A stretch of DNA of 9,858 nucleotides, taken from the NCBI GenBank assembly GCA_964472715.1, contig CAYYMT010000129.1, positions 1 to 9,858 on the forward strand. The letters are read 5' to 3'. Of the stretch, positions 1-6,681 are shown piece by piece (within the stretch, counting starts at the first letter, position 1; each line of letters begins with the position of its first letter). Below the pieces are notes generated by a model. The model was given only the letters and a program-made list of their open reading frames with translations, searched no databases and was not told the origin of the DNA. The stretch comes from JAFGTP01 sp964472715 (GTDB taxonomy: Bacteria; Fidelibacterota; UBA2242; JAFGTP01). Made by a program: the position numbers and the translations under genes.

Positions 1-1
1 T

Positions 2-838
2 GTTCGCATTATCATTTTGCTGGCGCTGATTGGCGCGATATTTTTCGGTTTTAACCAACTCAGCGATGCCATACGGTTATCCATTTCCAATCTCATTGGT
101 CAGATCGGTATTATCATTAAATACCTTCTGGCTACCGGATTGGCCGGAATTGCCATCATTACTCTTTTCCATAAATTTTTCAATCATAAAAAAGAAAAGA
201 ACAACATATACTGGACCGCCTATTTTACACCGGTGCTGCCATTGATCCTGATATTAATTTTTCAGATGGGATTTATTGCCGCTTTTATTTGCGGTCTCCT
301 GTTTGGCTTTTTATCCACTTACAAAAAGGGCTCACTCAATCAATTTATCCAATCAATCTTCAAAGGCGGTAGCGTGGTCATGCCGGCGGTGGTCATGTTT
401 TTTGGTATTGGTATGTTGCTCAATGCCATTATGGGCCCCGGTGGCGAATGGGCAGCCGCGCATCCCGAAGGGTGGCCGGTGCTGAATATTTTACGTCCGC
501 TTTTTAAACAGATCGTGCCCAACACACCGCTACAATATGTCTTGGTTTTTTCACTTGCCGCTCCCCTGGCGCTCTATCGTGGCCCGCTTAATATCTGGGG
601 AATGGGCTATGGCGTTGCAGCCGTATTCATGGCCAGCGGACTTCCCGCCGGAGCCGTCATGGGCATGCTGATCACTGTGGGGCAGATTCAGGGCATCAGT
701 GATCCGACCAATACGCACAATGTCTGGCTGGCCAATGAAATGGACCAGAATGTTCAGAAAATATTACAAAATACCCTCCCCTACAGTTGGCTGCTGGCAA
801 TTATCGGATTGATTTTCTCAGCCCTTTGGTTTATGTAA
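2..838 (+). CDS. Polytopic membrane permease, C-terminal part (5'-truncated)
   Basis: The reading frame is open from the left edge, so the start lies outside the window; the TTG at 17 is only an internal codon. About 278 residues are visible. They form seven or eight hydrophobic stretches, including a Gly-rich segment around nt 360-440, one around nt 600-690, and a final helix ending ALWFM at the stop. Charged residues are few and confined to short loops (for example HKKEKN). This is the layout of a secondary transporter or ion-transporter-superfamily permease, but I recognise no diagnostic substrate motif. The conserved-looking stretch GISDPTNTHNVW may line the transport path. It sits 18 nt before a HyuA-type gene, so its substrate may be what that protein acts on, such as a hydantoin, oxoproline or organic acid (inference). 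Confidence is high that it is a membrane transporter and low on substrate. Confidence 0.75.
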   Translation, partial: VRIIILLALIGAIFFGFNQLSDAIRLSISNLIGQIGIIIKYLLATGLAGIAIITLFHKFFNHKKEKNNIYWTAYFTPVLPLILILIFQMGFIAAFICGLLFGFLSTYKKGSLNQFIQSIFKGGSVVMPAVVMFFGIGMLLNAIMGPGGEWAAAHPEGWPVLNILRPLFKQIVPNTPLQYVLVFSLAAPLALYRGPLNIWGMGYGVAAVFMASGLPAGAVMGMLITVGQIQGISDPTNTHNVWLANEMDQNVQKILQNTLPYSWLLAIIGLIFSALWFM

Positions 839-846
839 AATTTGAC

Positions 847-850
847 AGGA
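847..850 (+). promoter_or_regulatory. Ribosome binding site choosing the HyuA start
   Basis: AGGA lies 6 nt before the ATG at 857. It directly abuts the alternative ATG at 851 and lies downstream of the TTG at 842, so 857 is the best-supported start. Translation from 857 begins MKRKIKIGIDVGGT, which puts the phosphate-binding loop at the normal distance from the N-terminus for the family. Confidence 0.6.
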
Positions 851-856
851 ATGACA

Positions 857-3004
857 ATGAAACGAAAAATTAAAATAGGAATTGATGTCGGCGGTACCTT
901 TACTCACGCTGTGGCAATTGACATAAAAGATTATTCCATTACCGGCAAGGCTTGTGTGCCCACAACTCACAATGCCCAGGAAGGCGTGGCGCTTGGTGTC
1001 GTTCAGTCCCTGCAGCAATTACTGGAAACCTCCAGTATTGATGTGGATGAAATCGTCCTGATCGCCCACTCCACCACCCAGGCAACCAACGCGCTTCTCG
1101 AAGGGGATGTGGCAAAAGTCGGCATCGTCGGCATGGGACGCGGTGTCCAGGGAAAAATCGCCAAACACCAGATCAACATTCGCAATATCGAATTATCAGA
1201 CAATAAATTTCTCAATACATGTTTTTACTATATAGATGTTTCAAAAGAATTAACTGAGGCCGAATGTCGCACAGCCATTGAGCAATTGAAAAGCGAAGGC
1301 GCGGAAGTGATCGTGGCTTCGGAAACCTTTGGCGTTGACCATCCGGACAATGAATTGCTGGTCAAAAAGGTGGCGGAAGAAATGGGTTTCCTAGCCACCG
1401 CAGCCAGCGATATCTCCAAACTTTACGGTGTGAAAATTCGAACCCGGACCGCTGTGATCAATGCCTCCATGATGCCGAAAATGCTGGAAACAGCTAACAT
1501 GACGGAAGATTCGGTCCGCAAAACCGGTATTGAAGCGCCGCTGATGATCATGCGCTCTGACGGCGGAATTATGGACATCAATGAGATGCGCAAGCGCCCG
1601 ATTCTCACCATGCTCTCCGGTCCTGCTGCCGGTGTAGCTGCCGCCCTGATGTACAGCAAAGTGACTGACGGCATTTTCATCGAAGTCGGCGGTACATCAT
1701 CGGATATTTCCGTCATCAAAAACGGAAAGCCCCAGGTCAAAACCGCGCAGATTGCCGGGAACCGCTTGTTTCTCCGGACACTGGATGTGAGAACCCTGGG
1801 AATTGCCGGCGGTTCCGTACCGCGGATTCGTGGCAACAAGATTATTGACGTCGGCCCCCGCAGTACACACATCGCCGCCTTGAAATATGTCTCCTTTTGT
1901 GACGAAGATTCCTTTAATGATCTGGAAGTAAAAACATTACAGCCGGCCAAAGGTGATCCTGATGATTACCTGGAAATTATAAATCATAATGAAAAATATA
2001 CAATAACACCCACCGGCGCGGCAACCTATCTGGGCTATGCCAAAACCCAAACCCACACCGCCGCAAAAACCGAGGTGATCAGCAACTTTTTTGAATCCCT
2101 GGGTAAAAAATGGCAAACAGAACCCAAAAAAATCGCTCAGAATTTACTAAAAATATCCGCTGAAAAAATCGAACCGACCATTGAGCAATTAATCAAAGAA
2201 TATAAAATCGACCGTGACTTGATCGAATTTATTGGTGGCGGCGGTGGCGCACCCGCAATTGTTCCGTTTTCCGCTGAACACATGGGGTTTTCTCATCGCA
2301 TTTCCAATAACACCGAAGTGCTCTCGGCGATTGGCGCGGCCCTGGGAATGGTGCGGGACACTGTGGAACGCAGTATTGTCAATCCCACGGAGAATGATAT
2401 TTTATCCATTCGCCAGGAAGCCTTTGAATCGGTCCAGCAAATGGGCGCCGATCCCGCCAGTATTGAAGTAGACGTCGTCATCGACAAACGCAACAAACAA
2501 GTGATCGCCACAGCCAATGGCACCAGCGAAATGAAATCCAGGGACCTGGCCTCCACCAAAAAGAGTGATGAGGAACTGAAAGAAATTTGCGCCACATCTC
2601 TGAAAACCGATCCCGCCAATGTTATGCTTTGTGGCAATACATCTATGCTAAAGGCCTATTTCACTGAGGAAGTGTCAAAGAAATTCTTCGGCCTGATTCG
2701 AAAAAAAGTACAAAATGTTCGCGTCATTGACAATGCCGGCGTCATCAAATTACAGAAAAATGACTGTGAAGTATTCCAGTCCGAAAATGCCGATGTAATG
2801 GCGCTACTTCGACAGGTGATTGAAGCTAAAACCAGCTATGGAGATGCTGGTCCCCTGATACCTGATCTATTTGTGATTGTTTCCGGAAAGATAATAGACC
2901 TCACAGGGCTGGTAAGTGAATCCCAGATACTTGCTATGGTTGAGATCGAATTGAAAAATTATGTGCCCGAAGAGCCGGTGATCATTATAGCAAAAGAAAA
3001 TTAG
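857..3004 (+). CDS. Hydantoinase/oxoprolinase (HyuA)-family protein
   Basis: This is a 715-residue cytoplasmic protein with no signal peptide or membrane segment. The N-terminal Hydant_A_N region covers about residues 5-180 and opens with IGIDVGGTFTHA (7-18), the phosphate-1 loop of the ASKHA ATPase fold. The Hydantoinase_A core follows at about 195-500. It contains SDGG (234-237), SGPAAGV (254-260), the second phosphate loop IEVGGTSSDIS (275-285) and the Gly-rich adenosine loop IGGGGGAPAIVP (459-470). The C-terminal 200 residues form a further domain without clear motifs. Family members hydrolyse cyclic amides (hydantoins, 5-oxoproline) with ATP, usually with a HyuB partner, or act in carboxylase or reactivase complexes. 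No HyuB lies downstream here; upstream cannot be seen. The close upstream permease suggests a shared operon for uptake and processing. The family assignment is firm; the substrate is unknown. Confidence 0.9.
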   Translation: MKRKIKIGIDVGGTFTHAVAIDIKDYSITGKACVPTTHNAQEGVALGVVQSLQQLLETSSIDVDEIVLIAHSTTQATNALLEGDVAKVGIVGMGRGVQGKIAKHQINIRNIELSDNKFLNTCFYYIDVSKELTEAECRTAIEQLKSEGAEVIVASETFGVDHPDNELLVKKVAEEMGFLATAASDISKLYGVKIRTRTAVINASMMPKMLETANMTEDSVRKTGIEAPLMIMRSDGGIMDINEMRKRPILTMLSGPAAGVAAALMYSKVTDGIFIEVGGTSSDISVIKNGKPQVKTAQIAGNRLFLRTLDVRTLGIAGGSVPRIRGNKIIDVGPRSTHIAALKYVSFCDEDSFNDLEVKTLQPAKGDPDDYLEIINHNEKYTITPTGAATYLGYAKTQTHTAAKTEVISNFFESLGKKWQTEPKKIAQNLLKISAEKIEPTIEQLIKEYKIDRDLIEFIGGGGGAPAIVPFSAEHMGFSHRISNNTEVLSAIGAALGMVRDTVERSIVNPTENDILSIRQEAFESVQQMGADPASIEVDVVIDKRNKQVIATANGTSEMKSRDLASTKKSDEELKEICATSLKTDPANVMLCGNTSMLKAYFTEEVSKKFFGLIRKKVQNVRVIDNAGVIKLQKNDCEVFQSENADVMALLRQVIEAKTSYGDAGPLIPDLFVIVSGKIIDLTGLVSESQILAMVEIELKNYVPEEPVIIIAKEN

Positions 3005-3072
3005 TAATCTGTAATCAGTGACCTGTGATCAGTGCTGACAACCGATTACTGATTACCGAAAACAGATTACAG
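3005..3072. repeat. Imperfect inverted/short-period repeat (ATCAGT type)
   Basis: This stretch starts right after the HyuA stop codon and fills most of the gap to the next gene. GTAATCAGT (3011-3019) is the exact reverse complement of ACTGATTAC (3048-3056). TAATCTG (3005-3011) is the reverse complement of CAGATTA (3063-3069). GTAATCAGTG (3011-3020) recurs as GTGATCAGTG (3025-3034). The whole is a low-complexity palindromic element able to form a hairpin, and it may act as an mRNA 3'-end or attenuating structure. It looks like an interspersed intergenic repeat, but only one copy is in this window. Confidence 0.6.
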
Positions 3073-3088
3073 AATAAGTGGAGTTGAG

Positions 3089-4381
3089 ATGAAAAAGCGC
3101 GCGTACAACCTGGATGCCCTGCGTGGATTTGCAATCCTGACAATGGTTCTGTCCGGTGTCGTTCCTTACAAGAGTTTACCGGCCTGGATGTACCACGCCC
3201 AGACACCGCCACCCACCCGTGCCTTTGACCCGTCAATACCGGGCATCACCTGGGTAGATTTGGTCTTCCCTTTCTTTCTCTTTGCCCTGGGCGCCGCCCT
3301 CCCCATAGCACTGAATAAACGCATTCAGGACAAAGCAAAATCCCTGGTTGGCACATTGAAATACATCTTCGAACGTACATTCTTACTGGGGTTTTTTGCG
3401 ATTTTCTCCCGGCATATGCGTCCTTATGTGATCAATTCGAATATTTACTCTAATCCTCACCTGACTGACTGGTTACTGGCCATCGCAGGTTTTGTGCTGA
3501 TGTTTACTATTTTCCTTCGCTTTCCGAAATCCATACCAAACAAAATACAATCCTTTATCAAAATCGGCGGNNNNNNNNNNNNNNNNNNNNNNNNNNNNNN
3601 NNNNNNNNNNNNNNNNNNNNNNNNNNNNNNNNNNNNNNNNNNNNNNNNNNNNNNNNNNNNNNNNNNNNNNATCTGGAATTTCACACCGATGCCATGGATT
3701 TACAAATTTTCTTACCTGCAATACTTACTGATCGTGATTCCCGGTACCATTGCCGGTGATACCCTTTTGAAATGGCTGAAAGCCACCGGCAAACAGGAAA
3801 AAGTCTGGGCCAACCAGCAATATATTTCTTTAGCAATATTAATGATCGCTTTTGTATTGACAATTTTAATTGGTTTGTTTGGCCGTTATGTCTGGCAGAC
3901 TGTTCTATTGGTATCGGTTTTGGGTATTGCCGGACACTTTTTGACCAGAAATCCGGTTTCCGACAATGAACAATTGATTCGTAAATTCTTCCTTTGGGGA
4001 ATTTTCTTTCTAATGCTCGGGCTTGTGTTTGAACCCTATGAAGGTGGGATTAAAAAGGACCACGCCACCATCAGTTATTACTTTATCACAGCCGGGCTTG
4101 CCGGTTTTATGCTGATCCTGTTTACCATTATCATTGATATATTCAAAAAACAAAAACCGGTGCAATTACTGATTGATAACGGGCAAAATCCCATGATCGC
4201 CTATGTGGGGTATGCGAATTTTATCTGGCCGGTTTTCGCACTGCTCCACCTGGATAAAGTGTTCAGTCAATTGGATGTCATCAATCCCTGGCTGGGATTT
4301 TTGCGGGGTGTGGTTTATACCCTGCTGGTCGCTCTGATGGTGCAGTTTTTTACAAAACGAAAATTATATTGGCGGACATAA
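3089..4381 (+). CDS. DUF5009/COG4299 membrane acyltransferase-like protein (interrupted by gap)
   Basis: The start is ATG 3089 with GGAG at 3080-3083, 5 nt upstream. The N-terminus RAYNLDALRGFAILTMV (4-20), a conserved YHAQ with His36, and ITWVDLVFPFFLFALGAALP (53-72) are hallmarks of the DUF5009/COG4299 family. These are relatives of heparan-alpha-glucosaminide N-acetyltransferase and of NagX-type proteins found in amino-sugar gene clusters. Family members are multi-pass inner-membrane proteins thought to move an acetyl group onto a terminal amino sugar; His36 is a candidate catalytic residue by analogy. After the gap, WNFTPMPWIYKF and IVIPGTIAGD are also family-typical, followed by several more membrane helices to the C-terminus. 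The 100 N at 3571-3670 replace residues about 161-194. The frame happens to be kept across the gap as drawn, but the true length is unknown. The downstream neighbours are secreted carbohydrate-active-type hydrolases, which fits an amino-sugar role (inference). Confidence 0.87.
   Translation: MKKRAYNLDALRGFAILTMVLSGVVPYKSLPAWMYHAQTPPPTRAFDPSIPGITWVDLVFPFFLFALGAALPIALNKRIQDKAKSLVGTLKYIFERTFLLGFFAIFSRHMRPYVINSNIYSNPHLTDWLLAIAGFVLMFTIFLRFPKSIPNKIQSFIKIGXXXXXXXXXXXXXXXXXXXXXXXXXXXXXXXXXXIWNFTPMPWIYKFSYLQYLLIVIPGTIAGDTLLKWLKATGKQEKVWANQQYISLAILMIAFVLTILIGLFGRYVWQTVLLVSVLGIAGHFLTRNPVSDNEQLIRKFFLWGIFFLMLGLVFEPYEGGIKKDHATISYYFITAGLAGFMLILFTIIIDIFKKQKPVQLLIDNGQNPMIAYVGYANFIWPVFALLHLDKVFSQLDVINPWLGFLRGVVYTLLVALMVQFFTKRKLYWRT
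3571..3670. other. Assembly gap (100 N) inside the DUF5009 gene
   Basis: Exactly 100 N, the usual placeholder for a scaffold join of unknown size. Coding sequence of the same family lies on both sides, so the join order is credible. The missing portion should encode at least one membrane helix and its loops. Confidence 0.97.
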
Positions 4382-4386
4382 CATCA

Positions 4387-4492
4387 GACTTCCGAGGTTT
4401 AACAAACCTGGGAAGTCTAGTGTAGATGAATAAAGTCTATTGTAAGTGAATAAAGAATTAAACCTCCCAGGTTTTTTGAAACCTCGGAGGTT
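4387..4492. repeat. Paired palindromes with alternative folds (AACCTCGGAGGTT type)
   Basis: There are two hairpins. The first pairs 4387-4400 with 4404-4417 (14 bp, one mismatch, 3-nt loop). The second pairs 4461-4474 with 4479-4492 (14 bp, one mismatch, 4-nt loop). The four arms also pair across: 4391-4400 with 4479-4488 is perfect over 10 bp, and 4404-4413 with 4465-4474 is perfect over 10 bp. A long nested stem is therefore an alternative to the two local ones. A smaller hairpin, AAACCT/AGGTTT at 4460-4474, runs into six T (4472-4477) and could act as a weak terminator. The element fills the space between the DUF5009 and glycosidase genes. Confidence 0.75.
4414..4453. repeat. 20-bp tandem duplication
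   Basis: AGTCTAGTGTAGATGAATAA (4414-4433) is followed directly by AGTCTATTGTAAGTGAATAA (4434-4453), with 17 of 20 positions identical. It sits in the loop between the two hairpins of the surrounding palindromic element. Confidence 0.8.
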
Positions 4493-4508
4493 AGCATGGA
4501 GACACTAA

Positions 4509-6428
4509 ATGAAAAAATTGTTACTTCTATTATTAATTCCCCTGATGGTTTTCGGTCGCAGAATTGAAGAATTCCGTGCCGTAAAGATCACCAATGTGGA
4601 CAGTGATGTTCTATCGTCCAATGAAAAAATCGCGGAAGCCATGGATTACCTGGCATCTATCAATATCAACACAATATTAGTTGTGGTATGGAATGGTTCC
4701 GGGTATAGCGGCGCCTATACACTCTATCCCAGCGCTGTCATGGACTCCCTCTTTGGCTTTGAGAAAGGCCCTACCGGTTCTGTTGATGATCCGCTGGAAA
4801 GAATTCTCATCGAAGCCCATCGAAACGGCATCGAAGTGCTTCCCTGGTTTGAATACGGATTTGCCAGTTCCTGGAGCAATCCCGATGGTGCAAGAGAGAC
4901 GGTCCCCGATTACATTATCGAAAAATATCCTCACTGGGCATTGCGGGAAAAAAATGGTAATATTGCCTGGAAAAATGGCTTCTACTGGATTTCTGCCGTT
5001 AATCCTGAAGTCCAGGACCTGATCAAGGGACTAACCATGGAAGTCTGTCATAATTATGATATCGATGGCATTGAATATTCCGACCGAATTCCGGCATTAC
5101 CGGTTGAAGGCGGCTATGACTCGGTCACTGTTTCCATTTACAAAGAAGAGCATAATGGTCAGGAGCCACCACAGAATTACAAGGATGCTGACTGGATGCG
5201 TTGGCGTGCCGATAAAATGAATGACTGGTTGAAAGAAGTTCGTGACGCTGTCAAAGGCTATGATCCCAATCTTAATGTATCTTCCTCCCCCAGTGTCTAT
5301 CCCTGGTGTTACCAGGAATATCTGCAGGACCCATACACCTGGATGAATACCGATATTGTCGACGATATAATACCACAACTCTACCGGTATACCTATGAAG
5401 AATATTATGACACCTTTATGGCCTCACTAAATAATTATCCGGGCAGAAACGATGTTTATATATCCAGTATTCTGATGAATATCGGAGATTATCTGATTTC
5501 ACCGGATTATCTGTTAAAAGCAATGCAGGCAAACCGCGACCATGAGATTGCCGGCGAAGCCTTTTTCTTTTATGAAGGATTACGCAAGCAAAACAATCTG
5601 CTGGGAGATACCCTGAAAGCGACCTATTACAAATTCCCCGCTTACCTGGCCCACCGCAATGGTAATGTCTGGCGTCCCAAAGCCCATATCGTTAATGAGG
5701 ATGCCGGCCACGCAAAGATGTCCGGTAATTGGGAATTGCTGGAATCAAAAAATTATGGGTTCAACCCGAATATTTACATAAAAAAAGATAACGAATATGG
5801 TGCTATCGAATATAATTATGATGTTCCTTTTGATGCCCATTTCGATGTTTACGCCTATATTGTCCGCAGTCCCAAAGCCTCCAAAAACGCGCCATATACT
5901 GTTTATCATGGTGATGACTCTACAGTGGTTTACCTGGACCAAACCGATTTTAACAAAACCGGCTGGCAAAAACTGACCACTGTTTACCTGGAAGAAGGTG
6001 AACAGACGGTGGTAAAATTGGATAATTCCAATGTCACCGGTAGCGAATGGATTATTGCTGATGCTACTATGATTATGATCAACCGTAAACTGACACCGGA
6101 TCTTTTCATCAGTCCCGATATGGTTGGTATTGAAGAAGAGGTCAAGCAACCGGCTGATTTCACACTGAACCAAAATTATCCGAATCCTTTTAACGCGTCA
6201 ACCAATATCAGCTATGCATTACCGCTAACCGGATTTGTTACCTTGAAAATATATGATATTATGGGACGGGAAATTAAGACCCTGGAAAATCATCAGAAAA
6301 GCGCCGGACATTACACGGTTAATTTCAACGCCAATGATTTATCCAGTGGATTGTATTTTTATCAGATGAAATATAAAACTCAGCAGACAACTTCTGTTAA
6401 AACGAAGAAATTGATGTTGGTGAAATAA
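4509..6428 (+). CDS. Secreted GHL10 (DUF187) glycosidase-like protein with T9SS sorting domain
   Basis: The start is ATG 4509 with GGAG at 4498-4501, 7 nt upstream. The 639-residue product has a signal peptide at about 1-16 (KK, then a Leu-rich core, ending VFG). The catalytic-type (beta/alpha)8 region at about 20-385 matches glycosyl-hydrolase-like family 10. Typical pieces are the AVKITNVDSD opening, VVVWNGSG (58-65), HRNGIEVLPWFEYG (104-117), AVNPEVQDLI (163-172), YDIDGIEYSDR (183-193) and IIPQLYRYTY (287-296). Acidic residues around 186-192 are candidate active-site residues. A beta-rich module at about 390-527, like a golvesin/carbohydrate-binding domain, follows. Residues 550-639 are the sorting domain (NQNYPNPFN, IYDIMGREIKTL, SSGLYFYQM, KKLMLVK). 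E. coli DigH (YddW), of the same GHL10 family, cleaves denuded peptidoglycan glycan. A similar substrate is plausible here but not shown. The product is expected to be exported and anchored at the cell surface or released. Confidence 0.88.
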   Translation: MKKLLLLLLIPLMVFGRRIEEFRAVKITNVDSDVLSSNEKIAEAMDYLASININTILVVVWNGSGYSGAYTLYPSAVMDSLFGFEKGPTGSVDDPLERILIEAHRNGIEVLPWFEYGFASSWSNPDGARETVPDYIIEKYPHWALREKNGNIAWKNGFYWISAVNPEVQDLIKGLTMEVCHNYDIDGIEYSDRIPALPVEGGYDSVTVSIYKEEHNGQEPPQNYKDADWMRWRADKMNDWLKEVRDAVKGYDPNLNVSSSPSVYPWCYQEYLQDPYTWMNTDIVDDIIPQLYRYTYEEYYDTFMASLNNYPGRNDVYISSILMNIGDYLISPDYLLKAMQANRDHEIAGEAFFFYEGLRKQNNLLGDTLKATYYKFPAYLAHRNGNVWRPKAHIVNEDAGHAKMSGNWELLESKNYGFNPNIYIKKDNEYGAIEYNYDVPFDAHFDVYAYIVRSPKASKNAPYTVYHGDDSTVVYLDQTDFNKTGWQKLTTVYLEEGEQTVVKLDNSNVTGSEWIIADATMIMINRKLTPDLFISPDMVGIEEEVKQPADFTLNQNYPNPFNASTNISYALPLTGFVTLKIYDIMGREIKTLENHQKSAGHYTVNFNANDLSSGLYFYQMKYKTQQTTSVKTKKLMLVK

Positions 6429-6492
6429 ATTGCTCTTTCATACAATCTGAAACTGACTTAAAAGGTTCGTGATTTAATAATGGTTTTTACAA

Positions 6493-6542
6493 CCCCCTTG
6501 TTCCCTCCCGATATTTCGGGACAGGCTCTTTTTATAAGGGGG
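6493..6542. repeat. Nested palindromic repeat (CCCGATATTTCGGG core)
   Basis: The outer arms CCCCCTT (6493-6499) and AAGGGGG (6536-6542) are exact reverse complements. They enclose a second perfect hairpin, TCCCGA (6506-6511) with TCGGGA (6516-6521), which has a 4-nt loop. The layout resembles interspersed intergenic repeats in related genomes, such as CCCGAAATATCGGG blocks next to runs of G. Only one copy is in this window. Confidence 0.65.
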
Positions 6543-6639
6543 ACACGACTTGGCCAAGCAATTCTATTCATTGATCTTTGTAAAATCGAAGTTACATCCG
6601 GTTCCAGCAAGTTCACCAATGTAGAAAAGACTAAAACAT

Positions 6640-6654
6640 TTACTCTAAGAGTAA
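6640..6654. promoter_or_regulatory. Short perfect palindrome upstream of the SGNH gene, possible operator
   Basis: TTACTC (6640-6645) and GAGTAA (6649-6654) are exact reverse complements around TAA. The centre is about 35 nt before the ATG at 6682. Position and symmetry suit a repressor or activator site. A 6-bp palindrome in AT-rich DNA can also arise by chance. Confidence 0.25.
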
Positions 6655-6681
6655 TTGACATTCAAAAAAAATGAGACGCTA

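Larger units (their letters stand above)
6429..6681. other. 253-nt intergenic region between the glycosidase and SGNH hydrolase genes
   Basis: It holds a nested palindromic repeat (6493-6542) and a short perfect palindrome (6640-6654). The rest shows no convincing gene. A TTGACA hexamer at 6655-6660 has no good matching -10 box at the right spacing, so I do not call a promoter. Confidence 0.6.

Noticed and set aside
1423..1950. A 175-codon open frame on the minus strand
   Set aside because: It lies entirely inside the HyuA gene, whose conserved ATPase motifs are read on the plus strand; the minus-strand product has no recognisable domain.
4460..4477. Strong intrinsic terminator before the glycosidase gene
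   Set aside because: The hairpin is only 6 bp, shares its T run with the stem, and is part of a larger palindromic repeat; noted only as a possible weak terminator.
6480..6674. A 64-codon plus-strand open frame (and a 67-codon minus-strand one) in the intergenic region
   Set aside because: Both run through the palindromic repeat, have no ribosome site or family resemblance, and look like chance translation of repeat DNA.
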